A program made the translations under genes and the position numbers. DNA of 64,000 nt, taken from positions 1 to 64,000 of the forward strand of contig NZ_SWJE01000007.1 in NCBI RefSeq assembly GCF_005144415.1, given 5' to 3'. The DNA is from Trinickia terrae. GTDB lineage: Bacteria > Pseudomonadota > Gammaproteobacteria > Burkholderiales > Burkholderiaceae. This document shows positions 36,069 to 44,172 of this stretch, in pieces. How positions within the stretch are numbered: the first letter of the stretch is position 1; the number at the start of each line of letters is the position of its first letter. The notes beneath the pieces are model-generated. The model did not search any database. It had not been told where the DNA came from and saw nothing but the letters and a program-made list of their open reading frames with translations.

Positions 36069-36638
36069 TTATAAATCCAGTTCGTCATAGACGGCCTGCA
36101 GGCTGGCGCGCAAATGCAGCACCGCGTAGCGCTTGCGCGCGAGCAATGTGTTGACGCTCAGGCCGCTTTCGGCTGCCAGGTCTTTAAAGCTGCGTCCCTC
36201 GAGTTCGTGGGCGACGAAGACGTCGCGCTGGTTCGCCGGCAGGCCGTCGAGAGCTTCTTGCAACGCCGCGAGCAGCACGGACCTCGCATAAGCCGCCTCG
36301 GGCCCGGCATCGGCGGCCGGCAGCGCGAGATCCAACCGGTGGTCGCCGTCGTCGTCCGCGGGCTCGGGCAGGGGCTCTTCTTTCTTCTTGCGAAAGCGGT
36401 CGACGATGCGATTGCGCGCCACGCGATAGAGCCATGCGCCCGCTTGCTCGATCGGCTCGGGAAGCCGGTAAGCCTGCACGAACTCGTAGAAGACATCCTG
36501 CAGGATGTCTTCCGCGTCGCCCGGATCGCGCACGCGACGCCGAATGAAAGCGCCGAGCCTCGTGCGCTCGCGCAAGACGGTTGCGGCGATATCGCGGTCT
36601 CGATCGATCATCCGTTTCGGGGTGTGCGGCGTTTCCAT
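36069..36638 (-). CDS. ECF-type RNA polymerase sigma factor
   Basis: 189-aa sigma-70 family protein. Region 2 is RRRVRDPGDAEDILQDVFYE, then GAWLYRVARNRIVDRFRKKK. Region 4 is LDGLPANQRDVFVAHELEGR, then SFKDLAAESGLSVNTLLARK. The acidic linker (EPADDDGDHRLDL) between regions is longer than average. It heads a three-gene minus operon with a small membrane protein and a ferredoxin, suggesting a redox- or metal-responsive regulon. Divergent from the LysE gene. Confidence 0.88.
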   Translation of the reverse strand: METPHTPKRMIDRDRDIAATVLRERTRLGAFIRRRVRDPGDAEDILQDVFYEFVQAYRLPEPIEQAGAWLYRVARNRIVDRFRKKKEEPLPEPADDDGDHRLDLALPAADAGPEAAYARSVLLAALQEALDGLPANQRDVFVAHELEGRSFKDLAAESGLSVNTLLARKRYAVLHLRASLQAVYDELDL

Positions 36639-36772
36639 GCCTGTGATGACGATTCACAGAGAGAAATATTGTCGCCGGCTGGAAAAATTTCGAATCATGC
36701 AAGGCATGATGCCGCACTGAAATCTGTCCGTGGTAAAAACGGCCTCATTACTGTCCGTCCATCCGTCGACTC

Positions 36773-37372
36773 ATGCTCTCAATGACAAGCGCCGCGCTGC
36801 TCGCGCTCGGCAGCGGGATCGTCCTCATCATGCCCGGCCCGACCAATACGCTGCTCGCCGCGGCCGGGTTGCGGCACGGCATCAGGCGCGCCGCCCGCCT
36901 CACCGGCGCCGAGCTCGCCGGCTACCTCGTGTCGATCACGGTCTGGGGGTATTGCCTCGCGCACCTGGCGGTCTCGATGGCGTGGCTGCCGATGCTCGTG
37001 CGCATCGCAAGCAGCCTGTATATCGCCTACCTCGCGGTCCGCATGTGGCGCGCCGCCGGCGTGTTCGATTCGGCGGCGCATGGGCCCATCGGCACGCGCA
37101 CGCTGTTTGTCGCGACGCTGCTCAATCCGAAAGCCATCCTGTTCGCGGGCACGATCTTTCCGGCTGCCGCATTCGCGAGCTGGCCCGCCTATTTCGAGGC
37201 GATGTCGATATTCGCCGCCCTGCTGATTCCGATCGGCCTCATGTGGGTCGCCTTCGGCGTCGAGCTCGGCCGTGGCCGGCTGAAGTGGCTCAGCCCCGCG
37301 CACGTGCAGCGCGGCGCGTCGATCGTGCTGGCCACGTTCTCCTTGTCGATCGCGTGGGCGCTGTTTCGCTAG
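36773..37372 (+). CDS. LysE/RhtB-family amino-acid exporter
   Basis: 199-aa inner-membrane protein with about six helices. The N-terminal GSGIVLIMPGPTNTLLAAAG with its MPGP motif is the LysE/RhtB signature, followed by RRAARLTGAELAGYLVSIT and the NPKAILFAGTIFP motif of the fourth helix region. Substrate unknown; the family exports amino acids or homoserine-lactone-like compounds. ATG 36785 is a possible start four codons downstream. Monocistronic. Confidence 0.84.
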   Translation: MLSMTSAALLALGSGIVLIMPGPTNTLLAAAGLRHGIRRAARLTGAELAGYLVSITVWGYCLAHLAVSMAWLPMLVRIASSLYIAYLAVRMWRAAGVFDSAAHGPIGTRTLFVATLLNPKAILFAGTIFPAAAFASWPAYFEAMSIFAALLIPIGLMWVAFGVELGRGRLKWLSPAHVQRGASIVLATFSLSIAWALFR

Positions 37373-37448
37373 CCGGCCCCGATGGCGATTCACGATCGAG
37401 CCCGGCGATCGAAGGCGTCCGCCATTCGATCGCCGGCTTCCGGCTGCG

Positions 37449-38123
37449 TCAGGCCACGCGCGCCGTCGCGCTGCGCAGCGCCGGCAGCATGTCGGCCGGG
37501 TCCGGGCGGTGCGTGTAGTCGGGATTCACTTCCGCGTAGAGGATCGTGCCGTCCTGGCCGATCACATAGCGGGCCGGCATCGGCAGCGTCCAGCCCGGAT
37601 CGCCGTTGAAGGCAGGCAGGTCGTTCTTAAGCTGCTTGTAAAGATCGACGAGGTAATCGGGCAGCGCAAAGCGCAAGCCGAATGCCGCCGCAACCTCGTT
37701 GTGCGCATCGCTCAGGATCGGGAAGCCCAACTGGTTCGTGCGCACCGATTTGCGGCTGTTCACCGCGTTCTGCGGCGAGATCGCCACGAGGCTCGCGCCG
37801 AGCGCCTCGAACGACGGCAGCGCCTCCTGCAAGGCCTGCAGTTCCAGGTTGCAGTAAGGACACCAGACGCCGCGGTAGAAGCTGATGACGAGCGGCCCTT
37901 TGGCGAGCAAGGCTTCCGACGAAACCGGCACGCCATTCGGATCGGTGAGCGTGAAGAGCGGCGCCTTGTCGCCGGCTTTCAGCGCGCGCTGGGCCTGCCC
38001 GGACGCGATCAGTTCGGCGGTGGCCCGCTCCATGATGGGATGAATCTCGGGCGGCGCGAAATACGGCGCCTTACCTGCCTTGAAGTCCGCCTTGAACGCG
38101 TCGAGCTTGTCTTGCAGTGACAT
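37449..38123 (-). CDS. Peroxiredoxin-like thiol oxidoreductase
   Basis: 224-aa AhpC/TSA-type protein. The redox site FYRGVWCPYCNLELQAL has a CxxC instead of the single peroxidatic Cys of classical 2-Cys enzymes, as in the AhpC/TSA-like subgroup. GDKAPLFTLTDPNGVPVSSE is the N-terminal strand block. The late block NGDPGWTLPMPARYVIGQDG leads to the C-terminal helix. A GAGCAAC purine stretch precedes the start. No operon partner. Confidence 0.84.
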   Translation of the reverse strand: MSLQDKLDAFKADFKAGKAPYFAPPEIHPIMERATAELIASGQAQRALKAGDKAPLFTLTDPNGVPVSSEALLAKGPLVISFYRGVWCPYCNLELQALQEALPSFEALGASLVAISPQNAVNSRKSVRTNQLGFPILSDAHNEVAAAFGLRFALPDYLVDLYKQLKNDLPAFNGDPGWTLPMPARYVIGQDGTILYAEVNPDYTHRPDPADMLPALRSATARVA

Positions 38124-38421
38124 GATGTTGCTCCTTGGGTAGGTGAATTTGCTTCGCGATGTCAGCCATCACGGAACCAAGGTTCGTTCAAAACGGCCGC
38201 GCCCAGTAGGCGGCTCGTGCGCGTAACTGTCATTCCCGCCGGGAATGGGTCGCGATTGTTCGCGAATCGGCGACAGTCTTTTCGCCAGGCCGGCATCGAT
38301 ATTGGCGGGATTGCGCCTTACATTGCTCTCTACCGGCGCAGCCGTTTGCGGCTGTCGGCCATCGATCCAACCACGCGGCGGCGCACGGCGCTAACCCGTG
38401 GTTCAAAGAAAAGGTGATGCC
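38124..38421. other. Intergenic region upstream of the superinfection-immunity-like gene
   Basis: 298 nt between divergent genes. The right edge carries the AAAAGGTG ribosome-binding site of the next gene. A short frame at 38217-38417 has no family features, and I do not call it. A small GC-rich inverted segment (CATTCCCGCCGGGAATG, 38230-38246) is the only notable structure. Confidence 0.45.
38230..38246. promoter_or_regulatory. Short perfect palindrome CATTCCCGCCGGGAATG
   Basis: Arms CATTCCCG and CGGGAATG around a single C form an 8-nt dyad, about 105 nt upstream of the peroxiredoxin start and 180 nt upstream of the superinfection-immunity gene. Could be an operator or a small hairpin. No regulator is assigned. 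Confidence 0.4.
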
Positions 38422-38754
38422 ATGTTGAAGCTGTTCGAAGGTGCGATGTTGATCGGCGGGTTCGTTTTGTACTTGATTCCGGCAATGGAAGCGGATGCGC
38501 GCGAGCGTGACAACGCGCTCGCGATCACGATGGTCAACGTGTTGCTCGGCTGGACGATCGTCGGCTGGTTCGCGGCGTTGAAGGCGGCGCGCTCGCCGTC
38601 GGGCGAACGGCGCTTGCCGCATGTCGGCCTGCGGATCCGGCGCGCGACTGCGCGAGCCACCATCGACAAGCTCGTGGCGCATGCAAGAAACTGCTCGCCG
38701 TTCGGGCGCGCGGCAACGGATGCACGCCGCACGACCGTAGGCGCCTGCGCTTGA
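38422..38754 (+). CDS. Superinfection-immunity-family small membrane protein
   Basis: 110-aa protein. The core GFVLYLIPAMEADARERDNA, followed by ITMVNVLLGWTIVGWFAALK, is the two-helix signature of the T4 Imm-like superinfection immunity family. In these proteins the first helix is followed by a polar loop and an LLGWTxxGW second helix. The C-terminal 45 residues are basic and variable. Bacterial members are widespread and not proven to block phage DNA entry. ATG 38422 with AAAAGGTG upstream is preferred over 38398. Confidence 0.72.
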   Translation: MLKLFEGAMLIGGFVLYLIPAMEADARERDNALAITMVNVLLGWTIVGWFAALKAARSPSGERRLPHVGLRIRRATARATIDKLVAHARNCSPFGRAATDARRTTVGACA

Positions 38755-38824
38755 GGCGGCATGCTCGACGCTCGCTGCGCACAGGCAAGCGGGCGTCGAG
38801 CGATGAGCGCGATTGGCGGGCCGT

Positions 38825-39721
38825 TCAGCTTTCGCGCTTCGAATCCATGGTCTCTTCGACGAAGCTGACAAAGGCGCGCGCCTTGGCGCTGACCATGCGG
38901 CCGGCGGGAAACACGGCCCACAATTCGACCGGCGGCAAGCTCCACTCTTCCAGCACCGCCCGGACCTTGCCGCTTCGCAACTCGTCGGCAAACATCCACT
39001 CGGATACCGCCGTCACGCCGAGATCGGCGAGGACCGCTGCGCGCACGCCTTCGGCGGCGCTCACGCGCATGCGCCCCGACACGGCAACGGAGACTTCCGC
39101 GCTATCTCGCCGAAACGCCCACGTCCCGGCCTCGGCGTGCTGGCTGTAGACAATGGCCTGATGCGACGAGAGCTCCGCCGGCGCTGCCGGCACGCCCGCG
39201 CGCTCGAAGTAGGCCGGCGTGCCGACGACCAGCCGGCGCGCTTGTCCGAGCTTGCGTGCGGTCATGCTCGAATCGTCGAGCGTGCCCATGCGCAGCGCCA
39301 CGTCGATACCTTCCTCGAGCAGATCCACAGTGCGATCATCGAGCACGACGTCGAGGCTCAGTTCCGGGTACCTGTCGAGAAACCGGCCCATGGCCGGCAC
39401 GATATGCAGCCTTGCGAACGTGACAGCCGCACAGACGCGCAGCCTGCCGGCCAGCTTGGCTCCCGCGCCGCGTGCCGCGAGCTCGGCCTCGTCCGCTTCT
39501 TCGATCGCGCGTTTCGCGCGTTCGTAAAACGCAAGGCCGGCCTCGGTAGGCGTGAGGCCGCGCGTGGAGCGCAACAGCAGCCGCACCGCGAGCCGCTCTT
39601 CGAGCAGCGCGATGGACTTGGAAACGGCAGGCTGCCCGACATTCAAGAGTCGCGCCGCGGCCGAGAACGACCCCGACTCCACTACGCAGACAAACGTTTC
39701 CATCGCGGCCAGCCGATCCAT
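38825..39721 (-). CDS. LysR-family transcriptional regulator
   Basis: 298-aa LTTR of the CrgA/DmlR-like group: HTH in METFVCVVESGSFSAAARLL, then GQPAVSKSIALLEERLAVRL, followed by the linker helix and the effector domain (LSLDVVLDDRTVDLLEEGID, then VALRMG). Start 39721 (MDRLAAMETF) matches the usual LTTR N-terminus; an upstream in-frame start adds an atypical leader. No adjacent divergent enzyme gene, so its target is unknown. Confidence 0.87.
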   Translation of the reverse strand: MDRLAAMETFVCVVESGSFSAAARLLNVGQPAVSKSIALLEERLAVRLLLRSTRGLTPTEAGLAFYERAKRAIEEADEAELAARGAGAKLAGRLRVCAAVTFARLHIVPAMGRFLDRYPELSLDVVLDDRTVDLLEEGIDVALRMGTLDDSSMTARKLGQARRLVVGTPAYFERAGVPAAPAELSSHQAIVYSQHAEAGTWAFRRDSAEVSVAVSGRMRVSAAEGVRAAVLADLGVTAVSEWMFADELRSGKVRAVLEEWSLPPVELWAVFPAGRMVSAKARAFVSFVEETMDSKRES

Positions 39722-39865
39722 GATGCACTGCTCCTCTTTTGTCTGCGAATGACGCGAGTGCCGTTGCTCCCGGCTCGCCATTGTGCGCTCTAAGCGGTCC
39801 CGGCAACTGCAGGCCGCAAACGGCCTGCCCTACAATGCTCCCCGACAACCACACAAGGGCAGACC

Positions 39866-40210
39866 ATGCAGATACGGACCATCGCGCTGGCTTTGGCGAC
39901 GGCTTGCTTCACCGCCGGCGCACATGCTGAGATGACAGCCGCGCAATACAAGCAATGGGCGCACGCCGACAACAACTCGGTCTATGCCGCCTACATCACC
40001 GGCACGATCAACGCGTTCGGCTGGGCCAACGGCGACTCGATCGCGAAGAAGCATCCGCCGCTCTATTGCCAGCCGAAGGACATGGTGGTCAGCAATCAGT
40101 ACGTGTATCCGCTTCTGGACCAGTTCTTCGCGAACCACCCCGACCTTCCCGACAGCTTTCCGATCGGCCTGGCGATCTTGCGCACGCTTCAGTCGGCGTT
40201 TCCGTGCTGA
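39866..40210 (+). CDS. Secreted Rap1a/Tai-like protein
   Basis: 114-aa periplasmic protein with a signal peptide ending in GAHA-EMTAAQ. The mature part has a pattern resembling Rap1a/Tai immunity proteins: YAAYITGTINAFGWAN, a Cys in LYCQPKDMVV, FFANHPDLPDS, and a terminal Cys in LQSAFPC. The two cysteines could form a disulfide. Rap1a/Tai proteins protect against T6SS amidases, but no amidase effector gene is adjacent, so immunity is speculative. Confidence 0.62.
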   Translation: MQIRTIALALATACFTAGAHAEMTAAQYKQWAHADNNSVYAAYITGTINAFGWANGDSIAKKHPPLYCQPKDMVVSNQYVYPLLDQFFANHPDLPDSFPIGLAILRTLQSAFPC

Positions 40211-40329
40211 TTAGGGACACTCCTAGCACCAACCCCCTAAACTTTCCTGACATCCTGACGTAAAACGTCAATAGCTCAGCATCCCCTTAAAAGGCCGCCG
40301 CCAGGGCCGGGTCCGGCAGCCGCGACAAC

Positions 40330-41250
40330 ATGGGAGCATCCAGCATGGAAAGATCAGCAAAGGACTTGAGCAGGAACGACGTGCCGGTCGGCACGGCGCT
40401 CGAATGGCCGATCGTCGACGAGACCGGCACGCTGCTCCTCGACAGCGGCACCACCATCGCCAGCACGGAAGACGCCGATTTTCTGTTTGCCCATTTCCGG
40501 CCGCGCAGACAGGAGCCGGAGGATCCAAAAGCGCAGCAGCCCGCGCAAGGCGACGAGCCGGCGGAACCCGGCCCGACGCGTCCCGCGACGCTCGACGAGA
40601 TGCATCTGACGATCGGCAGCCTGCTCGGCGTGCGCTCGCGCGCGGGCAGCAGCGCAATGCAGCCGAGCCGGCTCATCGGCTTCTCGCCGAATCACACGCT
40701 CTTCGTCACGCCTCCGCTCGTGAACGGCAATCCAGTGAAGCTGATGGTCGGCGAAACGGTCGATATCGTGGCGATCGCGAGCCAGGCCGTGTTTCGCTTC
40801 GCGTGCACCGTGGAAGCGCTCTGCAACCATCCGTTCGATTACGTGGTGCTCTCCGCGCCCGGCGCGATGCGCAGGCTGCGCGAGCGCAAAGCCATCCGCA
40901 TTCGCGCGCGGCTGCCGGTGCGCTATGCCGCGATCGAGGCCGGCGACTCGAACGGCGGCCTCGGGCTCGCAACGGGGATCAGCGCGTCGGGGATGTCGCT
41001 GATGGCGCCGCGCGCGCTGGGGACGATCGGCGAGCGCTTGCACGTGTCGTTTCAATTGCGCTCGAAAGAGCTCGATGCGCGGGTCGATATCGCTGCGGTG
41101 ATTCGCAACGTGCACAGCGCGGCGAAAGGCGAAGCCGCCGTGACGCATGGCCTCGAATTCGAAGCGCTCGAAACGGCGCAGCAGCTGGCGCTGAAATCGT
41201 TTGTGTTCGACCGGCAGGAGGATGCGGAGTATTGGACGGGCGGGCGTTGA
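40330..41250 (+). CDS. PilZ-domain c-di-GMP-binding protein (YcgR-like)
   Basis: 306-aa cytoplasmic protein. The N-terminal YcgR_2/PilZN-like domain occupies roughly residues 90-185. The PilZ domain begins at LRERKAIRIRARLPVRYAA, which contains RxxxR. The second c-di-GMP motif is GISASGMSL, where the usual D/N before S is Gly, so binding may be weaker. A proline- and acidic-rich linker (EPEDPKAQQPAQGDEPAEPG) occupies about residues 61-80. Its 3' end is duplicated at 45086-45136, implying a rearrangement. Likely affects flagellar motility or exopolysaccharide. Confidence 0.8.
   Translation: MGASSMERSAKDLSRNDVPVGTALEWPIVDETGTLLLDSGTTIASTEDADFLFAHFRPRRQEPEDPKAQQPAQGDEPAEPGPTRPATLDEMHLTIGSLLGVRSRAGSSAMQPSRLIGFSPNHTLFVTPPLVNGNPVKLMVGETVDIVAIASQAVFRFACTVEALCNHPFDYVVLSAPGAMRRLRERKAIRIRARLPVRYAAIEAGDSNGGLGLATGISASGMSLMAPRALGTIGERLHVSFQLRSKELDARVDIAAVIRNVHSAAKGEAAVTHGLEFEALETAQQLALKSFVFDRQEDAEYWTGGR
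41164..41214 (+). repeat. Copy 1 of a 51-nt direct repeat (3' end of the PilZ gene)
   Basis: This segment encodes ALETAQQLALKSFVFDR near the C-terminus of the PilZ protein. A second copy with two substitutions lies at 45086-45136 in the same orientation. The 3.9 kb between the copies holds four minus-strand genes. Confidence 0.85.
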
Positions 41251-41256
41251 CGGTAC

Positions 41257-42612
41257 TCAAAGCCACACCACAAACCGCGTCCCAGTGGAAAGGCTGCTGA
41301 CCGTCAACCGCCACTCATGCGCCAACGCGATCTCCTTGCAAATGGCGAGCCCCAGCCCGGCGCCATCGTGCCTTGATTCCGGTGCGCGCCAGAACCGCTT
41401 GAAGAGGAAAGGAACATATTCCTGCGGGATGCCCGGCCCGTCGTCCTCAACCTGGATCGATACCTCATCGATCATCAGCGTGACGACGCCATTGGCCGGG
41501 GAAACGTTGATGGCATTCTCGACAATATTCTTGAGCAAGATGAACAGCGCGCTCCTGTCGGCCCAGATCGGCGAAAGCGCCCTCGACTCTTTCAGTTGAA
41601 GCTTGACCTGCTTCGCGTCTGCCTTGCGGGCCAGATATCCGACCACGTCCTGCGCCACATCTACAATGCGGACCTCGCCGAACGTGAAATTCTGCGCCTC
41701 GCTGACTTCGGCCAGATGCAGCAGTTGCCGAACCTGCCGCGCCATCAGGTCGATTTCACGAAACAGCTGCTCCTTTTCCTCGATCTCCGGTTGCAACTCG
41801 ATTTGCCCCCGGATCAGCGTGAGCGGTGTCTGAAGCTCATGCGCCGCTGCCGCGAGAAACTGTTGCTGGACCTTGAAGCCGTTCTCCAGCCTGGCGAGCG
41901 CTTCGTTGAACGCATTGATGAGCGGCGTGAGCTCGGTCGGGATGCCTTTCGTCGAGAGACGCGTCTTCAGATTGCGCGGCGTGATCTGCGCGGCTGCCTG
42001 CGAGACTTCCCGCAGCGGCCGCAACACACGGCGAATGGTAAGCGGCAGCGTCAACCCGAAAATGATCGTCGCAATGAACACGACGGTCTCGACGGTGCGG
42101 GGAATCGGCTGGATCTTCAGACGCACGAGCGCGCCGGTGAATTGCGCGCTGGTTGCAGTCTGCACATAGAATGCCGCCTGCCCCCGCGAGACCTGCCGCG
42201 TGGCGATCGCAAAGCGTTTCCCGTCGATCGTCACATGGACGATCGAACCTGCGGCGGCGCCAAGGCTGTCCGGGAGCCAGGGCGCACTGTCCCGGGCGCC
42301 CGTGGATGCGAGCAGCAGGCGTCCTTGGCCGTCATATACGCGGTACTGGAGATCGGCAGGAAGCACCTGAAACACCCAGGCGAGTTCGCCGGGCAGGCGT
42401 ACCGAAACCGGGCGGCCCGCGTCGTCGAAGTCCAGCCCGGCAGCGATCCGCCCGACCATTTCCGTCTGCTCCCGCCGCCCCAGCGACTGCTCCGGAAACT
42501 GGCTGAACACATAGATGACGATCGTTGCAAGCACGACCAGGCTGACCGCAAACGCAGCCATATTGGTCGCCCATAGCCGCGTCGACAGGCTTCGAATCCA
42601 ATGGTTGAGCAT
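41257..42612 (-). CDS. Sensor histidine kinase, membrane-bound
   Basis: 451-aa HK. The first membrane helix is at about residues 13-38, then a periplasmic region of about 130 residues, a second helix at about 170-190 (VETVVFIATIIFGLTLPLTI), and HAMP. The HisKA box has His258 (LAAAAHELQTPLTLIRGQIE), followed by HATPase with N box NIVENAINVS, G1 DDGPGIP and G2 DGAGLGLAICKEIA. It is last in the minus operon after two response regulators and is convergent with, and only 6 nt from, the PilZ gene. Confidence 0.88.
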   Translation of the reverse strand: MLNHWIRSLSTRLWATNMAAFAVSLVVLATIVIYVFSQFPEQSLGRREQTEMVGRIAAGLDFDDAGRPVSVRLPGELAWVFQVLPADLQYRVYDGQGRLLLASTGARDSAPWLPDSLGAAAGSIVHVTIDGKRFAIATRQVSRGQAAFYVQTATSAQFTGALVRLKIQPIPRTVETVVFIATIIFGLTLPLTIRRVLRPLREVSQAAAQITPRNLKTRLSTKGIPTELTPLINAFNEALARLENGFKVQQQFLAAAAHELQTPLTLIRGQIELQPEIEEKEQLFREIDLMARQVRQLLHLAEVSEAQNFTFGEVRIVDVAQDVVGYLARKADAKQVKLQLKESRALSPIWADRSALFILLKNIVENAINVSPANGVVTLMIDEVSIQVEDDGPGIPQEYVPFLFKRFWRAPESRHDGAGLGLAICKEIALAHEWRLTVSSLSTGTRFVVWL

Positions 42613-42678
42613 GTTGAAACCCTGGTCTCGATCGATACCATCACTCGCTCGGATCGCCGCTCGATGCGGCGATCCGGC

Positions 42679-43449
42679 CTAAGCCGGCCCCGCAGCGGAC
42701 AAAGCGAATTCGCGGGACCTGCGCCCGTTCCCGGCAGCGAACCCGGCTGGCTCAGGACAGAACACGTACCCCCTCGAGCGGATTGTCCGGATCAGTTCTT
42801 CGCCCGCCACGCGGCAGGCCAGCATCCGCCGCAGCCGGTGCACGCCGACACCCACGCCCACGAGGCTATGCGGAACATCGGGCCAGACGCGCCTGGCAAT
42901 GGTCTCTCTCGATAGCACCTGGCCGGGCGCAGTCGTGAACAGATTCAGCATCGCGTAGTCGGTTTCGGACAGCGGCACCGGTTTTCCCTGGAACATGAGC
43001 GCGCGCGCCGTATAGTTCAGCTCGAAGCCCCTGAAATGGAACGGCGGCCTCGTGTCCGGCTCGCGCAAATGCATGGCCTTGACCCGCGCCAGCACGCGCC
43101 TGATTCGTGCCAGCACTTCAAGCACGTGGAACGGCTTTGAAACGAAATCGTCCGCGCCGCTATCCAGCGCGACGACTCGCTCCGTGACGTCGTTCCGTTC
43201 GCCGAGCATGATCATCGGCAATTCGTCGCGTCGGCGCCGAAGCGCATTCAGTACCGCGAATGCGATGTCGGCGTCTGCTCCGCACGCCATGACGATGAGG
43301 TCCGGACGTTCTTTTTCGAGCCGCAGCAACACCTTGCCCGGCTCGTACAGGACCGCTACGTCGAAGCCGCTGCCCTGCAGAACCGTGCGCAACGCGTCGC
43401 GGCTGGCGGGCTCGGCATGGACGATCAGAATCAACGGCTTCATGTTCAT
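42679..43449 (-). CDS. OmpR-like regulator with a degenerate receiver
   Basis: 256-aa regulator. The receiver has lost its phosphorylation residues. The acidic pair is His11-Ala12 (LILIVHAEPA), the phospho-acceptor position is Ala55 (PDLIVMACGADAD), and the switch Ser/Thr is Gly83 (IMLGERND). Only Lys105 remains (FVSKPFHV). The winged-helix output domain looks intact (GKPVPLSETDYAMLNLFTTA, then TIRSRGYVFCPEP). It should be phosphorylation-independent and may be controlled by dimerisation with the canonical regulator whose gene overlaps it by 4 nt upstream. Confidence 0.85.
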   Translation of the reverse strand: MNMKPLILIVHAEPASRDALRTVLQGSGFDVAVLYEPGKVLLRLEKERPDLIVMACGADADIAFAVLNALRRRRDELPMIMLGERNDVTERVVALDSGADDFVSKPFHVLEVLARIRRVLARVKAMHLREPDTRPPFHFRGFELNYTARALMFQGKPVPLSETDYAMLNLFTTAPGQVLSRETIARRVWPDVPHSLVGVGVGVHRLRRMLACRVAGEELIRTIRSRGYVFCPEPAGFAAGNGRRSREFALSAAGPA

Positions 43450-44162
43450 GCATCCCTCCCTCGCCGTGCCGCCGCACCGTCCTTCTCCTGAGCCTCTTGC
43501 AGCGCGAAGCCTGCGCCCCGCACATTCGTCAGGCGCGTCGTGGCGCTGATCGCTGCGAGCTTCTTGCGCAAGCGATGAACGGTCACTTCCAGCGCATTGG
43601 GGGTCACGGCATCACCGAGGCCCCAGGCGGCATGCTCGAGGGCCGCGTGCCGGACCGTTCGGCCGGCGGCCTCGATGAGGCACAGCATGATCTGCAACTC
43701 AGCCGGCGCGAGCGTGACCGACTGAGTGCCGCAACACATCGCACGCGCTTCGGGATCGATCGTGACGTCCGCAAACGACGCGGCGAGCGTGGTCAGCACG
43801 ACGGGCCGCCGCATCAGCGTGCGCACGCGGGCGATCAGCTCGCTCATCGCGAACGGCTTGGTCACATAGTCGTCCGCGCCGCTTTCGAGTCCATCCACGC
43901 GGTCGTGCAGCGCGTCGCGAGCGGTGAGCATCAGGCACGGCGCCGTCTGCCCCGCCGCGCGCAACGCGCGCAGGAAAGTCAGCCCATCGCCGTCGGGCAG
44001 GCCACGGTCGACGATGAGCACCGCATAGCGCCCCCGGCTCACGCCATAGGTCGCCTCCGAGATGCTGCGAAAGAGATCGGCCTCGATTCCGGCGCCCGCG
44101 AGCGCTTGGCGCACCATGCCTGCAAGGCGTTCGTGGTCTTCGACAATGGCAACTCGCGACAT
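43446..44162 (-). CDS. OmpR-family response regulator
   Basis: 238-aa regulator with a complete receiver: acidic pocket Glu8-Asp9 (AIVEDHERL), phospho-acceptor Asp52 (LIVDRGLPDGDG), Thr80 and Lys102 (YVTKPFAMSELIARV). The winged-helix output domain is SVTLAPAELQIMLCLIEAAG, then ALEVTVHRLRKKLAAI and TNVRGAGFAL. First regulator in the order mipA, this gene, degenerate regulator, kinase on the minus strand. The kinase at 41257-42612 is the obvious partner. Confidence 0.9.
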   Translation of the reverse strand: MSRVAIVEDHERLAGMVRQALAGAGIEADLFRSISEATYGVSRGRYAVLIVDRGLPDGDGLTFLRALRAAGQTAPCLMLTARDALHDRVDGLESGADDYVTKPFAMSELIARVRTLMRRPVVLTTLAASFADVTIDPEARAMCCGTQSVTLAPAELQIMLCLIEAAGRTVRHAALEHAAWGLGDAVTPNALEVTVHRLRKKLAAISATTRLTNVRGAGFALQEAQEKDGAAARRGRDA

Positions 44163-44172
44163 GGCCCAGCGC

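Noticed and set aside
38217-38417. Short frame of 66 codons between the peroxiredoxin and superinfection-immunity genes
   Set aside because: No ribosome-binding site or family motif; composition like non-coding GC-rich DNA.
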